Origin: Oscillospiraceae bacterium
GTDB taxonomy: Bacteria; Bacillota; Clostridia; Oscillospirales; CAG-272
Direction: 5' to 3'
Length of the DNA stretch: 64,000 nucleotides
Assembly (NCBI GenBank): GCA_015065385.1
Contig: SVQK01000120.1
Coordinates: forward strand, 1 to 64,000
The translations under genes were made by a program, and so were the position numbers. Below, piece after piece: positions 25,607 to 33,948 of this stretch; position 1 is the stretch's first letter, and each line of letters opens with the position of its first letter. Below the pieces are notes generated by a model. It was not told where the DNA came from and did not search any database. It was given only the letters and a program-made list of their open reading frames with translations.

Positions 25607-27538
25607 TCATTCCCGTATGGTGAGCGTGCTGCCGTCCGAGAGGGTGACCGTAAATTCTTCGGAGTCCGCGGCGGAGGACGCTTCGACGGATCGTACAAGC
25701 GGCGCTCCTCCCTGATACGGACAGAGAACGGTCACGACCCGGCAGGATCCGTCAAACCGGAACGTATTCAGGACCGTCGGAATGGGGGTATGCTCCACGT
25801 CGCCGATGCCGAACTTCGGGAGCCAGCCTTGAAATTCGGGCGTTTTGACCCCGCGCACGATCCCGATGCCGCCGAAGGAAGACGCGACTGTCAGTCCGAC
25901 GCCGTCCGGGAAGGTGTTGTGCGCGGCGCGTCCGACCATCTCCGTCGGATTGTCGTAAAGGTGCCAGATCAGCTCGCAGTTGTGCGCACCGTCGGCTTCA
26001 AACCGGTCAACCGCGGCGAACATCGGAGGCAGGCCGGGCTCATGCTTCAAAAAGATCAGCTTTCTCGTGTGCCGGACATTGATCTTTCCGGGGCCGTATC
26101 CCTCGCCGTAGGAGGCTTCCGCCGTCTCGCGCGCGTCTTCGATGGCAAAGCGGACGTCGGCCTTTTTTTCTATATCCTCCGGCAGCCAGCGGTATCCGTC
26201 GCGGCGGTTCTGGTCGAAGCCGTCGATGCGCGCCGTGTTGTGACCGCGGGTGGAGAGAACATAGCGGCGCATTTCGGAGGTATCGTAGTCGAAGGTGCCG
26301 GCTTCCGGCATCAGCTCGTGACCGAACGCCCAGAGCTGGACGCTGAGCTTGTCCTCGTGCTGGTGCGCCTTTCCGAAGGGGGACGCGTCCATATAAGCCC
26401 ACAAGGCGTCCTTCTCCCACGAGGAGCGGAAAATCACCATGCCGCTGTATTCCAGAAGGAGCGAGTTCCATTCCGGGGGCTCTCCTTCCGCGCGGTCGGA
26501 GGCGAAATAGCGGTATTCGGCTTTGTCCGGCAGATAGAGAAGCGCTTCCTTCAGAATCTGCGCCGCGTTCTCCCTTCCGCTGTCGTTGACTGCCGGGGTG
26601 CGGAAATCGGGGGCGGCGATCTTCGGATAGACCGAAAACATCCGCTCGAGTCCTTTGAGCAGATAATCCGGCACTTCGCTTCCGTGCAGGCGGATCAGAT
26701 CGACCACGTCCTCGTAATTGCCGACGCAGACCTGATGATACCCCGGCGTCAGCTCGTATTGCATCCCGTCGGGATAGATCTGCGCCGTGATCTCGCCCTC
26801 GAGCCGTTTGTGCACATAAGCCAGCCATTCCGCGCTCTCCTTCAGGAAGGGGAAAAACAGGGCGATCTGGCAGAGCCCCGCCATCTCCATGATCAGCCAG
26901 TTGTGGGAGGTGCAAAAGTTCCGCAGCCGCCAGCCGTGCTCCCAGACCGACTTGCAGAAGACCGTCAGCACCTCGTCGTCGATCGCAAAGAGAAAGGCGT
27001 GGATCGCATAAGTCCAACGCTTCATGCGCAGTCCCGCTTCGATGGTGCGCCAGCAGATCGTGGCGAATCCGCTTTCGTTTTCGGGAACCTGCGCCTGAAC
27101 GGCCCAGCTCATGAACTGTTTCGACCACTCCGCGGGGATGGATTCGTCTCCCGTCAGAAGATAGTTTTCCGCCATCGCCAGCCATTCCAAATGACGATTC
27201 AGCTGCCATGGCCATTCGCAGTAGTTGTTGTAGGTCGGATTCGCGCACCAGTCGATGACCTCTCCGAAGGTGTAGGGAACCCGGCAGGACACGAAGGTGT
27301 GCTCCATCGCCCGCCGGGACGCTTCGGCGATTTCTGCGGCGTGAGGGGCGAGCCGTTCTTTTTCTCCGCGAAGGTACTCCTCCGGACGGAGCGTTCTGCG
27401 GACGTATGCGGCAAAAAGGCGTTTCGCTTCGTCCATACGGCCCGCTTCGGCAAGAGGCGCGAGCTGCCCGAGTTCGGGAACGGTCCGATCGAGACATTCG
27501 GTGAAGAACTTCAAATCGGTGAGCCGGGTGTTTTCCAT
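25607..27538 (-). CDS. Heparinase II/III family polysaccharide lyase
   Basis: 643 aa from ATG 27538, preceded by AGGAGG. No signal peptide, so it would act in the cytoplasm on imported oligosaccharides. The alpha-toroid N-terminal domain includes WCANPTYNNYCEWPW and SHNWLIMEMAGL. The C-terminal heparinase II/III domain has FGKAHQHEDKLSVQLWAFG, EAGTFDYD and STRGHNTARIDG, which include the conserved His, Tyr and Asn positions. The family cleaves uronate-containing glycans by beta-elimination. The reading frame continues without a stop into the upstream 4Fe-4S coding sequence. Confidence 0.88.
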   Translation of the reverse strand: MENTRLTDLKFFTECLDRTVPELGQLAPLAEAGRMDEAKRLFAAYVRRTLRPEEYLRGEKERLAPHAAEIAEASRRAMEHTFVSCRVPYTFGEVIDWCANPTYNNYCEWPWQLNRHLEWLAMAENYLLTGDESIPAEWSKQFMSWAVQAQVPENESGFATICWRTIEAGLRMKRWTYAIHAFLFAIDDEVLTVFCKSVWEHGWRLRNFCTSHNWLIMEMAGLCQIALFFPFLKESAEWLAYVHKRLEGEITAQIYPDGMQYELTPGYHQVCVGNYEDVVDLIRLHGSEVPDYLLKGLERMFSVYPKIAAPDFRTPAVNDSGRENAAQILKEALLYLPDKAEYRYFASDRAEGEPPEWNSLLLEYSGMVIFRSSWEKDALWAYMDASPFGKAHQHEDKLSVQLWAFGHELMPEAGTFDYDTSEMRRYVLSTRGHNTARIDGFDQNRRDGYRWLPEDIEKKADVRFAIEDARETAEASYGEGYGPGKINVRHTRKLIFLKHEPGLPPMFAAVDRFEADGAHNCELIWHLYDNPTEMVGRAAHNTFPDGVGLTVASSFGGIGIVRGVKTPEFQGWLPKFGIGDVEHTPIPTVLNTFRFDGSCRVVTVLCPYQGGAPLVRSVEASSAADSEEFTVTLSDGSTLTIRE

Positions 27539-28419
27539 GGAATCCTCCTCGCTTTCTCTGTCTGTCGGTTCGGTGAGAGCGTCAGTGGACGGGATGCGCG
27601 CTTCGCAGGGTACGCCGGTCTGGCACAGTCCGCAGCCGTATCGGGGGGCGAGGGCGATGCCGGACGCGTTCAGACAGTCCAGACATTTTTGGTGATCCTT
27701 TCCCGTCTCCGGATCGATAGCCCCGACGGGACAGCGGCGCGCGCAGGCTCCGCACCTGACGCAGTACTCGTAAATGCCGGTGTAGGGACGGGATCCGGTT
27801 CGAAGGCCGCGCTGACGACGATGCTTCCGAACCGTCCCGCCACGCCCTTTTCTGTGATCAGCCCCTTTGACAGGCCGAAGGTCCCCAGTCCGCAGACATA
27901 GGCGGCGTGCCGTTCCGACCATCTGCTGCCGAAGGTGGTCTCCGTGATCTCCGGATAGCCCGTGATCCCCTGTCCGGCGAACAGCTTCTGCCATCGGGGA
28001 TCGGAGGAAGGGACGCAGGCTGAAAAGCCGTTCTCCCGGAACACGTCCGCGGCGGCGTTCATCACAGCGGCGATATACGCCTGTCCCTCGATCCTGGCGC
28101 AGGCCCAGAGCTCGGAGGCATACTGCCGCGCGCTTCTGTTGCTCTCCCGGACCTCTTCGCTCGCGGGAAAGAAGAAGGATATGACCGTCTCCGCGTTCGG
28201 AAGCCATTCCCGAGGGCTCATGTGCCACGGTCCGACGACGCCGGGCTTCTTGTATTCCTCGAACAGGGGATCGTCCGCGCTGCCGAAGCCGATCAGGGGC
28301 GCGTCGTACAGCCGTATGCCCGCGCATTCCTGCCCGATCCCCCGCTCTTCGGAGAGGATGTTCCCCGGAACGCTCTTCCACAGAGTCCTGCCGATTTCAT
28401 ATACGTCCGCTTTTTCCAT
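27539..28419 (-). pseudogene. 4Fe-4S protein (epoxyqueuosine reductase-like) broken by a frameshift
   Basis: The first part reads from ATG 28419 (GGGGGGAAAACG before it) through GRFGSIVVSAAFEP, then loses frame near 27785-27795. That frame ends at 27670 in unrelated sequence. The other frame carries the missing half: YCVRCGACARRCPVGAI, then CLDC and YGCGLCQTGVPCEARIP, a two-cluster ferredoxin-type domain. One added base within GGATCCCGTCCC would restore an unbroken protein. The second frame has no stop before the heparinase start, so repair would give a fusion. It may be a true mutation or a sequencing/assembly error. Its role beside a polysaccharide lyase is unknown. Confidence 0.75.
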
Positions 28420-28538
28420 CGTTTTCCCCCCAAACCCGGATTGTTTCCCCCTGCCGATGCCGCCCGGTCTGCCGGAAATCGGCGCCGGTTTTCTCGCATT
28501 CTTTCTGTTGGATTCGCGCATCTGCCTGCTCTTGACGC

Positions 28539-28568
28539 ATTATATCATACCGGGACAGGCAGTGTCAA
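28539..28568 (-). promoter_or_regulatory. Promoter of the 4Fe-4S/heparinase operon
   Basis: On the minus strand TTGACA (28568-28563), an 18 bp spacer and TATAAT (28544-28539), about 120 bp before ATG 28419. Confidence 0.75.
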
Positions 28569-28637
28569 TAAGGGGACCGCGCCTGAGGCAAGGCCGCATA
28601 CCGGCGGCAGGGCGCTGATCCGCTCCGTCTTCCGGTT

Positions 28638-30356
28638 TTACGGCCTTTGTACGGTTTGGCAGGGGATCCTTTCGTCGATCAGGACGGGGCGCTCGCCGGA
28701 TGCGATCAGCGCTTCAAACTCCGGCCGGTCCCGCTCGATCACGCTGAAATCAAAAACATAGCGGGCGTTCGCGGATCCTTCCCGGTAGACTTCCGCCGTT
28801 GTCCCGTCTTTATAGACCTCCTCGATGACGGCGACGGGCTGCTCCTCGACCGGCGGCTCTTCCGGCGGGACCGTAAGCTCCGGTTCGTTCAGACGCGCAA
28901 GCTCCTCCGCGTTCAGTCCGAAGGCATAGGCGGCCTCCGCGATGCTCCACGTTCCGATCCTTTGTCCGTCATGGCCGAGCTGTTCTTCGAACCGTTCCGT
29001 TCCGATTTCGTCCCGCAGCCGGTTTTTCATCATGCGGAGGGCGGCCCGCGCGTTCATGACGGATTCCTGCCCGGTGAGCTCCAGCCCGTCAAAATAGGCG
29101 TAAACCGAAGCCTCGTCCCCGCCGTACAGGACGTCGATCATCTCCGCCGGATAGTCCCACGCGTAATAGATCTCGCTGTAATAGAGGTCTTCGAAGACGG
29201 CCCGGTCAATGCCGAAATACCGGATAAACTCATAGAGATTGAGATACCGCTCCCGATCCTCTTCCGGATGCTCTTCCGCCGTTTTCTCCATTTCCTCGAT
29301 CCAGACGCTCATCTCCTCTCCGACATAGGACATCAGCGGCCCGGGGATCGTCAGAAACACCTCAGGGTACCGGGACCCCGGCCATCCTCTGCCGCCCGTG
29401 CCGAACAGCGTCTGAGCGTCCGCGTCATATAGAACATAATAGGATACAGGCTCGGGGTCCGTGAGACAGCGCGTCATATCTTCGAGCGTTACGATGCCGC
29501 TTTCGTCGCAGTAACGGATCACCGTGTCGATATGCTCCTGCACGGTCTGTGCCGGGATGTGTTCAAACAGCGTTCCCTCCTTGCGCATCGTCATGATCTC
29601 GCTCCACGAATACACCTTGCCGTCTGAAAGCAGGGCGGAGGGCTGTTTCAGCGCGCGGATCGCCTCGTCTTCCGGCCAGTAAAACCGGTCAATCATCTCA
29701 TCCGTACACGCGATAACGCCTCCCTCGGCCTTTCGCGCCGCAAGAATCGCCTGAAAGTCTTCTTTCCGGATGTTCAGCTCCCGCGCGATCCGATAGAGCG
29801 GGGGAAGAGGCTCGCCCTCGCTCTCGTTCTTTTCATAAACCGCCATGACTTCCCCGGGGTCGAACGGCAGTTCCGCGTCCGGCGCCCGGCCCGTCAGCCA
29901 GCCGATTGCGGCCGCGCCTTCCTGCCACTTCATGAGAAAGTCGCGCCGGATATCGCAGAGCTGTCCGTGCTCGATGAGAGCCGCCGTCACCTGATCGAGC
30001 CGCAGAATCAATTCCTCCTCGGTGAGCGGTTCGTCCTGAATACCGTTGACCGGTGCGCTGTCCTGTGTCGGGAGAGCTTCGGTTTCCGCATAATCTGCTA
30101 TCGGGGTTTTTGTGACAGCCCCCCAAAGTATGGGCAGTCCAAGTGCAGCGACGCCGGCCGTGAGAAAGGCTGCCGCGAGGAGAGCCAGCGCCTTGAACGG
30201 GACGTTCTTTCCGTCTTTTTGCCGCCGGATCCGCCTCAGCACCCGTCTTTCGAGAGAGGGGGGAACCGGCGATCTCTTTCCTGCCTCCGTCAGGTTTTCT
30301 TCCCTGAACCGCAGGGCGGCGGCTCTCAGCAGTTCGGTTTCCGTCATTTTCATCAT
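28638..30356 (-). CDS. Large membrane protein encoded with an ECF sigma factor, probable anti-sigma factor
   Basis: 572 aa. The cytoplasmic N-terminus (about residues 1-50, with LLRAAALRFREENLTEA and SLERRVLRRIRRQKDGK) precedes one membrane segment (about 55-80). A very large extracytoplasmic part follows. Near residues 485-510, RIGTWSIAEAAYAFGLNAEE looks like a LysM-type motif, which would suggest peptidoglycan contact; this is tentative. The ATG overlaps the sigma factor stop (ATGA). By gene order it is probably the regulator of the sigma factor. No catalytic motif is visible. Confidence 0.65.
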   Translation of the reverse strand: MMKMTETELLRAAALRFREENLTEAGKRSPVPPSLERRVLRRIRRQKDGKNVPFKALALLAAAFLTAGVAALGLPILWGAVTKTPIADYAETEALPTQDSAPVNGIQDEPLTEEELILRLDQVTAALIEHGQLCDIRRDFLMKWQEGAAAIGWLTGRAPDAELPFDPGEVMAVYEKNESEGEPLPPLYRIARELNIRKEDFQAILAARKAEGGVIACTDEMIDRFYWPEDEAIRALKQPSALLSDGKVYSWSEIMTMRKEGTLFEHIPAQTVQEHIDTVIRYCDESGIVTLEDMTRCLTDPEPVSYYVLYDADAQTLFGTGGRGWPGSRYPEVFLTIPGPLMSYVGEEMSVWIEEMEKTAEEHPEEDRERYLNLYEFIRYFGIDRAVFEDLYYSEIYYAWDYPAEMIDVLYGGDEASVYAYFDGLELTGQESVMNARAALRMMKNRLRDEIGTERFEEQLGHDGQRIGTWSIAEAAYAFGLNAEELARLNEPELTVPPEEPPVEEQPVAVIEEVYKDGTTAEVYREGSANARYVFDFSVIERDRPEFEALIASGERPVLIDERIPCQTVQRP

Positions 30357-30916
30357 CGCACACCTCCCAGCAGTTCCCTGAGTTTTTTCCGGGCTCGGAA
30401 CAGCCTGCCCTTTACCTGACTGACCGGGATTCCGAGAATCTCTGAGATTTCCTCATAGCTGTAGCCCTCAAGGTAGAACAGCGTCACCGCGTCCTTCGTT
30501 ATCCGGGGAAGCGAGGACAGGGCGTTCTGAACCGTCTTTTGAAGCTCCTGCGCCGCGACGATCTCCTCCGGCAGAAGCGAATCATCCTCCGGTTCGGGCG
30601 CGTCCTCGGGCATCAGGATTTCGTGACCGCTCCGGCGTTTTCTGCGGCGGTACGCGTCGATGGCCGTATTCCGCGCGACGGCTCGGATGTAGATCACGAT
30701 CTGGTTTTTCACCGAATCGTCGTCCCGGTCTCTGAATTTCTCGAGGTGGGACATGATCCGCATGACCGTTTCCTCGACCGCGTCCTCCGCGTCTTCCCGG
30801 TTTCCGAGCACGTCCAGCGCGACCGCGTACATCATTTCGCCGTACCGCTCCCAGAGGTCGAGAACAAGATTCCTCTCCTCTGTGTCAAGCTCCGCGAGTA
30901 TGGTCAGGATCAGCAT
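30353..30916 (-). CDS. ECF-family RNA polymerase sigma factor
   Basis: About 187 aa from ATG 30916, preceded by AAAGGAGGCGG; a longer reading to 30961 lacks a site. Region 2 spans about residues 20-90 (LDVLGNREDAEDAVEETVMRI, shortened to its core here, and YIRAVARNTAIDAYRRRK). Region 4 spans about 120-180 (LEGYSYEEISEILGIPVSQVK and GRLFRARKKLRELL, in part). The linker is acidic (PEDAPEPEDDS). It directs RNA polymerase to its own promoter class when released by the membrane partner encoded downstream. Confidence 0.9.
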   Translation of the reverse strand: MLILTILAELDTEERNLVLDLWERYGEMMYAVALDVLGNREDAEDAVEETVMRIMSHLEKFRDRDDDSVKNQIVIYIRAVARNTAIDAYRRRKRRSGHEILMPEDAPEPEDDSLLPEEIVAAQELQKTVQNALSSLPRITKDAVTLFYLEGYSYEEISEILGIPVSQVKGRLFRARKKLRELLGGVR

Positions 30917-31014
30917 GGTCCGCCTCCTTTCTCTGGTCTCACTCTCCATAACGAACGACACGGCGGAAAAGTTCGCTTTTCAGATCGGTTTTTTCCGATA
31001 TTTACGTTGGCTCG

Positions 31015-31043
31015 ATTATACCATGCGGGCCGGAAGAAGTCCA
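31015..31043 (-). promoter_or_regulatory. Candidate promoter of the second ECF sigma operon
   Basis: On the minus strand TGGACT (31043-31038), 17 bp spacer and perfect TATAAT (31020-31015). The -35 is imperfect. Confidence 0.55.
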
Positions 31044-31111
31044 GAATCCCCCGAGAATTCTCCGTCCGACGGCCCGCTGCCGCGCAATACGGTCCGATTT
31101 TCTTTTTTCCC

Positions 31112-31140
31112 TTGCAAAAACCGGCCTCATATTGTATAAT
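31112..31140 (+). promoter_or_regulatory. Promoter of the NHLM-type export operon
   Basis: TTGCAA (31112-31117), 17 bp spacer and perfect TATAAT (31135-31140). Confidence 0.8.
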
Positions 31141-31330
31141 AAAATATAAACGCGGCAACGCCGGGGCCGCCGGGGTGGGGATGAACGGATCGTTTCCATC
31201 CCAACGACGCAGGCGCGGGGGCAGAGAAACCGATCCCGCGGCGTACCGGTTTTGGCGCACATTCGGCAGTCCGGCGCGCGTTTTCCCGTATTGCCGTCAA
31301 GACAGTGTGATTCATTTGAGGAGGCCGGAA

Positions 31331-31750
31331 ATGGAAGAACATAAAACGGTATTCCGCAAAAAGGCCATGGACAGCATCTCTTCCCCGGAGCAGCTGACGG
31401 ACTATCTGCGCGTTACAAATCCGGGAATCTGGGCGGTGCTGGCGGCGGTCCTTCTGTTCCTTGCCGGCCTGTTTTCATGGGCCGTGATCGGAACGCTGGA
31501 AACGTCGGCTCCCGCGAAAATCGTGGTGGAGAACCACATGGCGCAGATCGTTCCGACCGAGTCTGGGACGCTCGGCGAGGGGATGCCGCTCCGGATCGCC
31601 GGACAGGAGTTTGCTATCGCCTCCGTCGGTGTTGACGAATACGGCAGAGTGTTCGGCACGGCGGAGCTCCCGCTTCCGGACGGCGTCTACGACGGGGTGG
31701 TCGTGACGGAACGGACGCGGCCCATCGATTTTCTGTTCGAAAGCAGGTGA
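31331..31750 (+). CDS. Short HlyD-like secretion protein of an NHLM-type peptide export system
   Basis: 139 aa, ATG 31331 with GAGGAGG a few bases upstream. The cytoplasmic N-terminus (SISSPEQLTDYLRVTNPGIW) is followed by one membrane helix (about residues 35-57). A short extracytoplasmic beta-rich domain follows (ENHMAQIVPTESGTLGEGMP). The opening is like NHLM/NHLP bacteriocin secretion proteins of the HlyD type, but the long coiled-coil hairpin of typical HlyD proteins is missing. Identification rests mainly on the two following ABC genes. GTG of the next gene overlaps its stop. Confidence 0.72.
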   Translation: MEEHKTVFRKKAMDSISSPEQLTDYLRVTNPGIWAVLAAVLLFLAGLFSWAVIGTLETSAPAKIVVENHMAQIVPTESGTLGEGMPLRIAGQEFAIASVGVDEYGRVFGTAELPLPDGVYDGVVVTERTRPIDFLFESR

Positions 31751-33936
31751 GCGGGACCGTGGCTGTGAGAAAAATCAAGCCGACGCTCAAAAAAGGCGTC
31801 GCAAAAGTCCCGGTCGTCATGCAGCTGGAAGCGCTGGAATGCGGAGCGGCGTCTCTCTGCATGGTCATGGCGTACTACGGGAAATGGGTTCCGCTCGAAC
31901 AGGCGCGGCTCGACTGCGGGGTCTCCCGGGACGGGTCGAAGGCGAAAAACATCTACCTCGCGGCGGAGCGTTACGGCTTCGACGTCAAAGCGTTCCGCAT
32001 GAGTCCGGAGGCGCTCCGGGAGTCGGGGCAGTTTCCCTGCATCATCCACTGGAACATGAACCACTTCGTTGTGCTGGACGGATTCCGGGGGAAGACGGTC
32101 TATCTGAACGATCCTGCCCGGGGAACGGTGAAGGTAAGCTGGGATGAGTTTGACCGCTCCTTCACCGGCGTCGTCCTCATCCCGACCCCGTCCGACCGGT
32201 TCGAACCCGGAGGCGAGCGGCGGAGCACGGTCACCTTCGCCCGGAAGCGTCTGATCGGAGCGGGCGCGGCGGTCGTGTTCGTGATGCTGACCACGGCGAT
32301 CTCCTACCTCTTCGGCATCGCTAATTCCGTCACCTCCCGGATCTTTATGGACCGGCTGCTGACCGGGATCAATCCGGAATGGCTTCTGCCGTTCATCTCC
32401 GTTCTGATCCTTCTGGCCGCGGTTCAGCTGATCGTGGAGTGGATCCGGACGATCTATTCCCTGAAAATCAACGGCAAGATGGCGGTCATCGGAAGCACGT
32501 CCTATATGTGGAAAGTGCTCCGGCTGCCGATGGAGTTTTTCTCCCAGCGGCTTGCGGGCGATATCCAGTCCCGTGAGGGCGCGAACGCCTCCATTGCGGG
32601 CACGCTGGTGAACACCTTCGCGCCGATTCTGCTCAATACGGTCATGATGGTCTTCTATCTCGTGCTGATGCTGAGACAGAGTCCGATGCTTACGCTGATC
32701 GGCCTTGTGACGCTTCTTCTGAATATCCTCATGTCCCGCGTGATCTCCGCCCGCCGCGTCAACATCACCCGGGTGCAGATGCGGGACGCCGGAAAGCTGG
32801 AAGCGGCCACCGTCACCGGGATCGGAATGATCGAGACCATCAAGTCGAGCGGCGCGGAGAACGGCTTTTTCGGAAGATGGGCGGGTTATCAGGCGTCCGT
32901 GAACGCGCAGAACGTCAAGACGGCGCGCACGAATCAGTTCCTCGGCATGATCCCGGCCTTCTTCTCGACGCTGGCAAATTACGCCGTGCTGGTGGCGGGC
33001 GTCTGGCTGACCATGCAGGGGCGGTTCAGCCTCGGCGCGGTCCTGATGTTTCAGGGATTCCTCGGCTCCTTCATGTCCCCGGCCATGACGCTGGTCAGCG
33101 CGGGTCAGACCATTCAGGAAATGCGCACGCAGATGGAGCGCGTCGAGGACGTGATGGAGTATCCGGAGGACGTGAACGTCGAAAACCGGGATGCCGAAAT
33201 CACGGATCTTTCCAAGCTGAAAGGGAACGTGGAACTGAAAAACGTCACGTTCGGGTATTCCCGTCTGGAAGAGCCGCTGATCCGGGATTTTTCCCTGAGC
33301 CTCAAAACCGGGCAGCGCGTGGCTCTCGTCGGCGCGTCCGGATGCGGCAAGTCCACGGTCTCCAAGCTCGTCTCGGGCCTCTATCAGCCGTGGAGCGGGG
33401 AGATCCTCTTCGACGGGAAACCGCGGAAGGCCTATCCCCGCGAGGTCATGACCGGCTCTCTCGCCGTCGTCGATCAGGATATCGTCCTCTTTGAAGACAC
33501 GATCGCAAACAACATCAAGATGTGGGACGACTCCATCGAGGATTTTGAAATGATTCTCGCGGCACGGGACGCGCAGCTTCACGACGACATCGTGCAGCTT
33601 CCCGGCGGATACCGGCACAGGCTGACGAGCGGCGGCAAGAATTTCTCGGGCGGTCAGCGTCAGCGGATGGAGATCGCGCGGGTGCTCGCGCAGGATCCGA
33701 CGATCATCATTCTGGACGAAGCCACCTCCGCCCTTGACGCGAAGACCGAGTACGAGGTCGTGAACGCCATCCGGGACCGCGGCATCACCTGCATCGTCAT
33801 CGCGCACCGCCTTTCCACCGTCCGGGACTGCGACGAGATCATCGTCCTCGATCACGGGCGCGTGGCGGAGCGGGGAACGCACGAGCAGCTGATGAAGCTG
33901 GGCGGCATGTACGCGGAGCTTGTATCGAACGAATGA
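31747..33936 (+). CDS. Peptidase-containing ABC transporter (C39 peptidase + membrane + ATPase), NHLM type
   Basis: 729 aa, probable GTG start at 31747 overlapping the previous stop. N-terminal C39 peptidase: catalytic Cys in LEALECGAASLCMV, His in WNMNHFVVLDG and Asp in YLNDPARG. Six membrane segments follow (about residues 170-450). The ATPase has Walker A GASGCGKS, signature FSGGQRQRM, Walker B IIILDEATSALD and switch His in IAHRLST. By family it cleaves a double-glycine-type leader from a peptide precursor and exports the product. It probably acts with the other two products of the operon. Confidence 0.9.
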   Translation: MSGTVAVRKIKPTLKKGVAKVPVVMQLEALECGAASLCMVMAYYGKWVPLEQARLDCGVSRDGSKAKNIYLAAERYGFDVKAFRMSPEALRESGQFPCIIHWNMNHFVVLDGFRGKTVYLNDPARGTVKVSWDEFDRSFTGVVLIPTPSDRFEPGGERRSTVTFARKRLIGAGAAVVFVMLTTAISYLFGIANSVTSRIFMDRLLTGINPEWLLPFISVLILLAAVQLIVEWIRTIYSLKINGKMAVIGSTSYMWKVLRLPMEFFSQRLAGDIQSREGANASIAGTLVNTFAPILLNTVMMVFYLVLMLRQSPMLTLIGLVTLLLNILMSRVISARRVNITRVQMRDAGKLEAATVTGIGMIETIKSSGAENGFFGRWAGYQASVNAQNVKTARTNQFLGMIPAFFSTLANYAVLVAGVWLTMQGRFSLGAVLMFQGFLGSFMSPAMTLVSAGQTIQEMRTQMERVEDVMEYPEDVNVENRDAEITDLSKLKGNVELKNVTFGYSRLEEPLIRDFSLSLKTGQRVALVGASGCGKSTVSKLVSGLYQPWSGEILFDGKPRKAYPREVMTGSLAVVDQDIVLFEDTIANNIKMWDDSIEDFEMILAARDAQLHDDIVQLPGGYRHRLTSGGKNFSGGQRQRMEIARVLAQDPTIIILDEATSALDAKTEYEVVNAIRDRGITCIVIAHRLSTVRDCDEIIVLDHGRVAERGTHEQLMKLGGMYAELVSNE

Positions 33937-33948
33937 GGAGGAAACTGC

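Larger units (their letters stand above)
30917..31330 (+). other. Divergent intergenic region between the ECF operon and the peptide-export operon
   Basis: 414 bp. It holds the minus-strand promoter at 31015-31043 and the plus-strand promoter at 31112-31140. The export transcript would have a leader of about 185 nt before ATG 31331. The leader contains GC-rich stretches (31151-31175) but no clear conserved RNA. An ATG at 31181 is in frame with the next gene; the translated stretch shows no leader-peptide features. Confidence 0.55.

Noticed and set aside
31181-31330. Possible leader peptide for the export system in frame with the HlyD-like gene
   Set aside because: The stretch is Arg-rich, has no double-glycine site or own stop, and the good ribosome site belongs to ATG 31331.
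31687-33882. Long minus-strand open frame opposite the C39 transporter gene
   Set aside because: The plus-strand frame has complete peptidase and ATPase motifs; the minus-strand product is low-complexity, rich in His, Asp, Arg and Gln.
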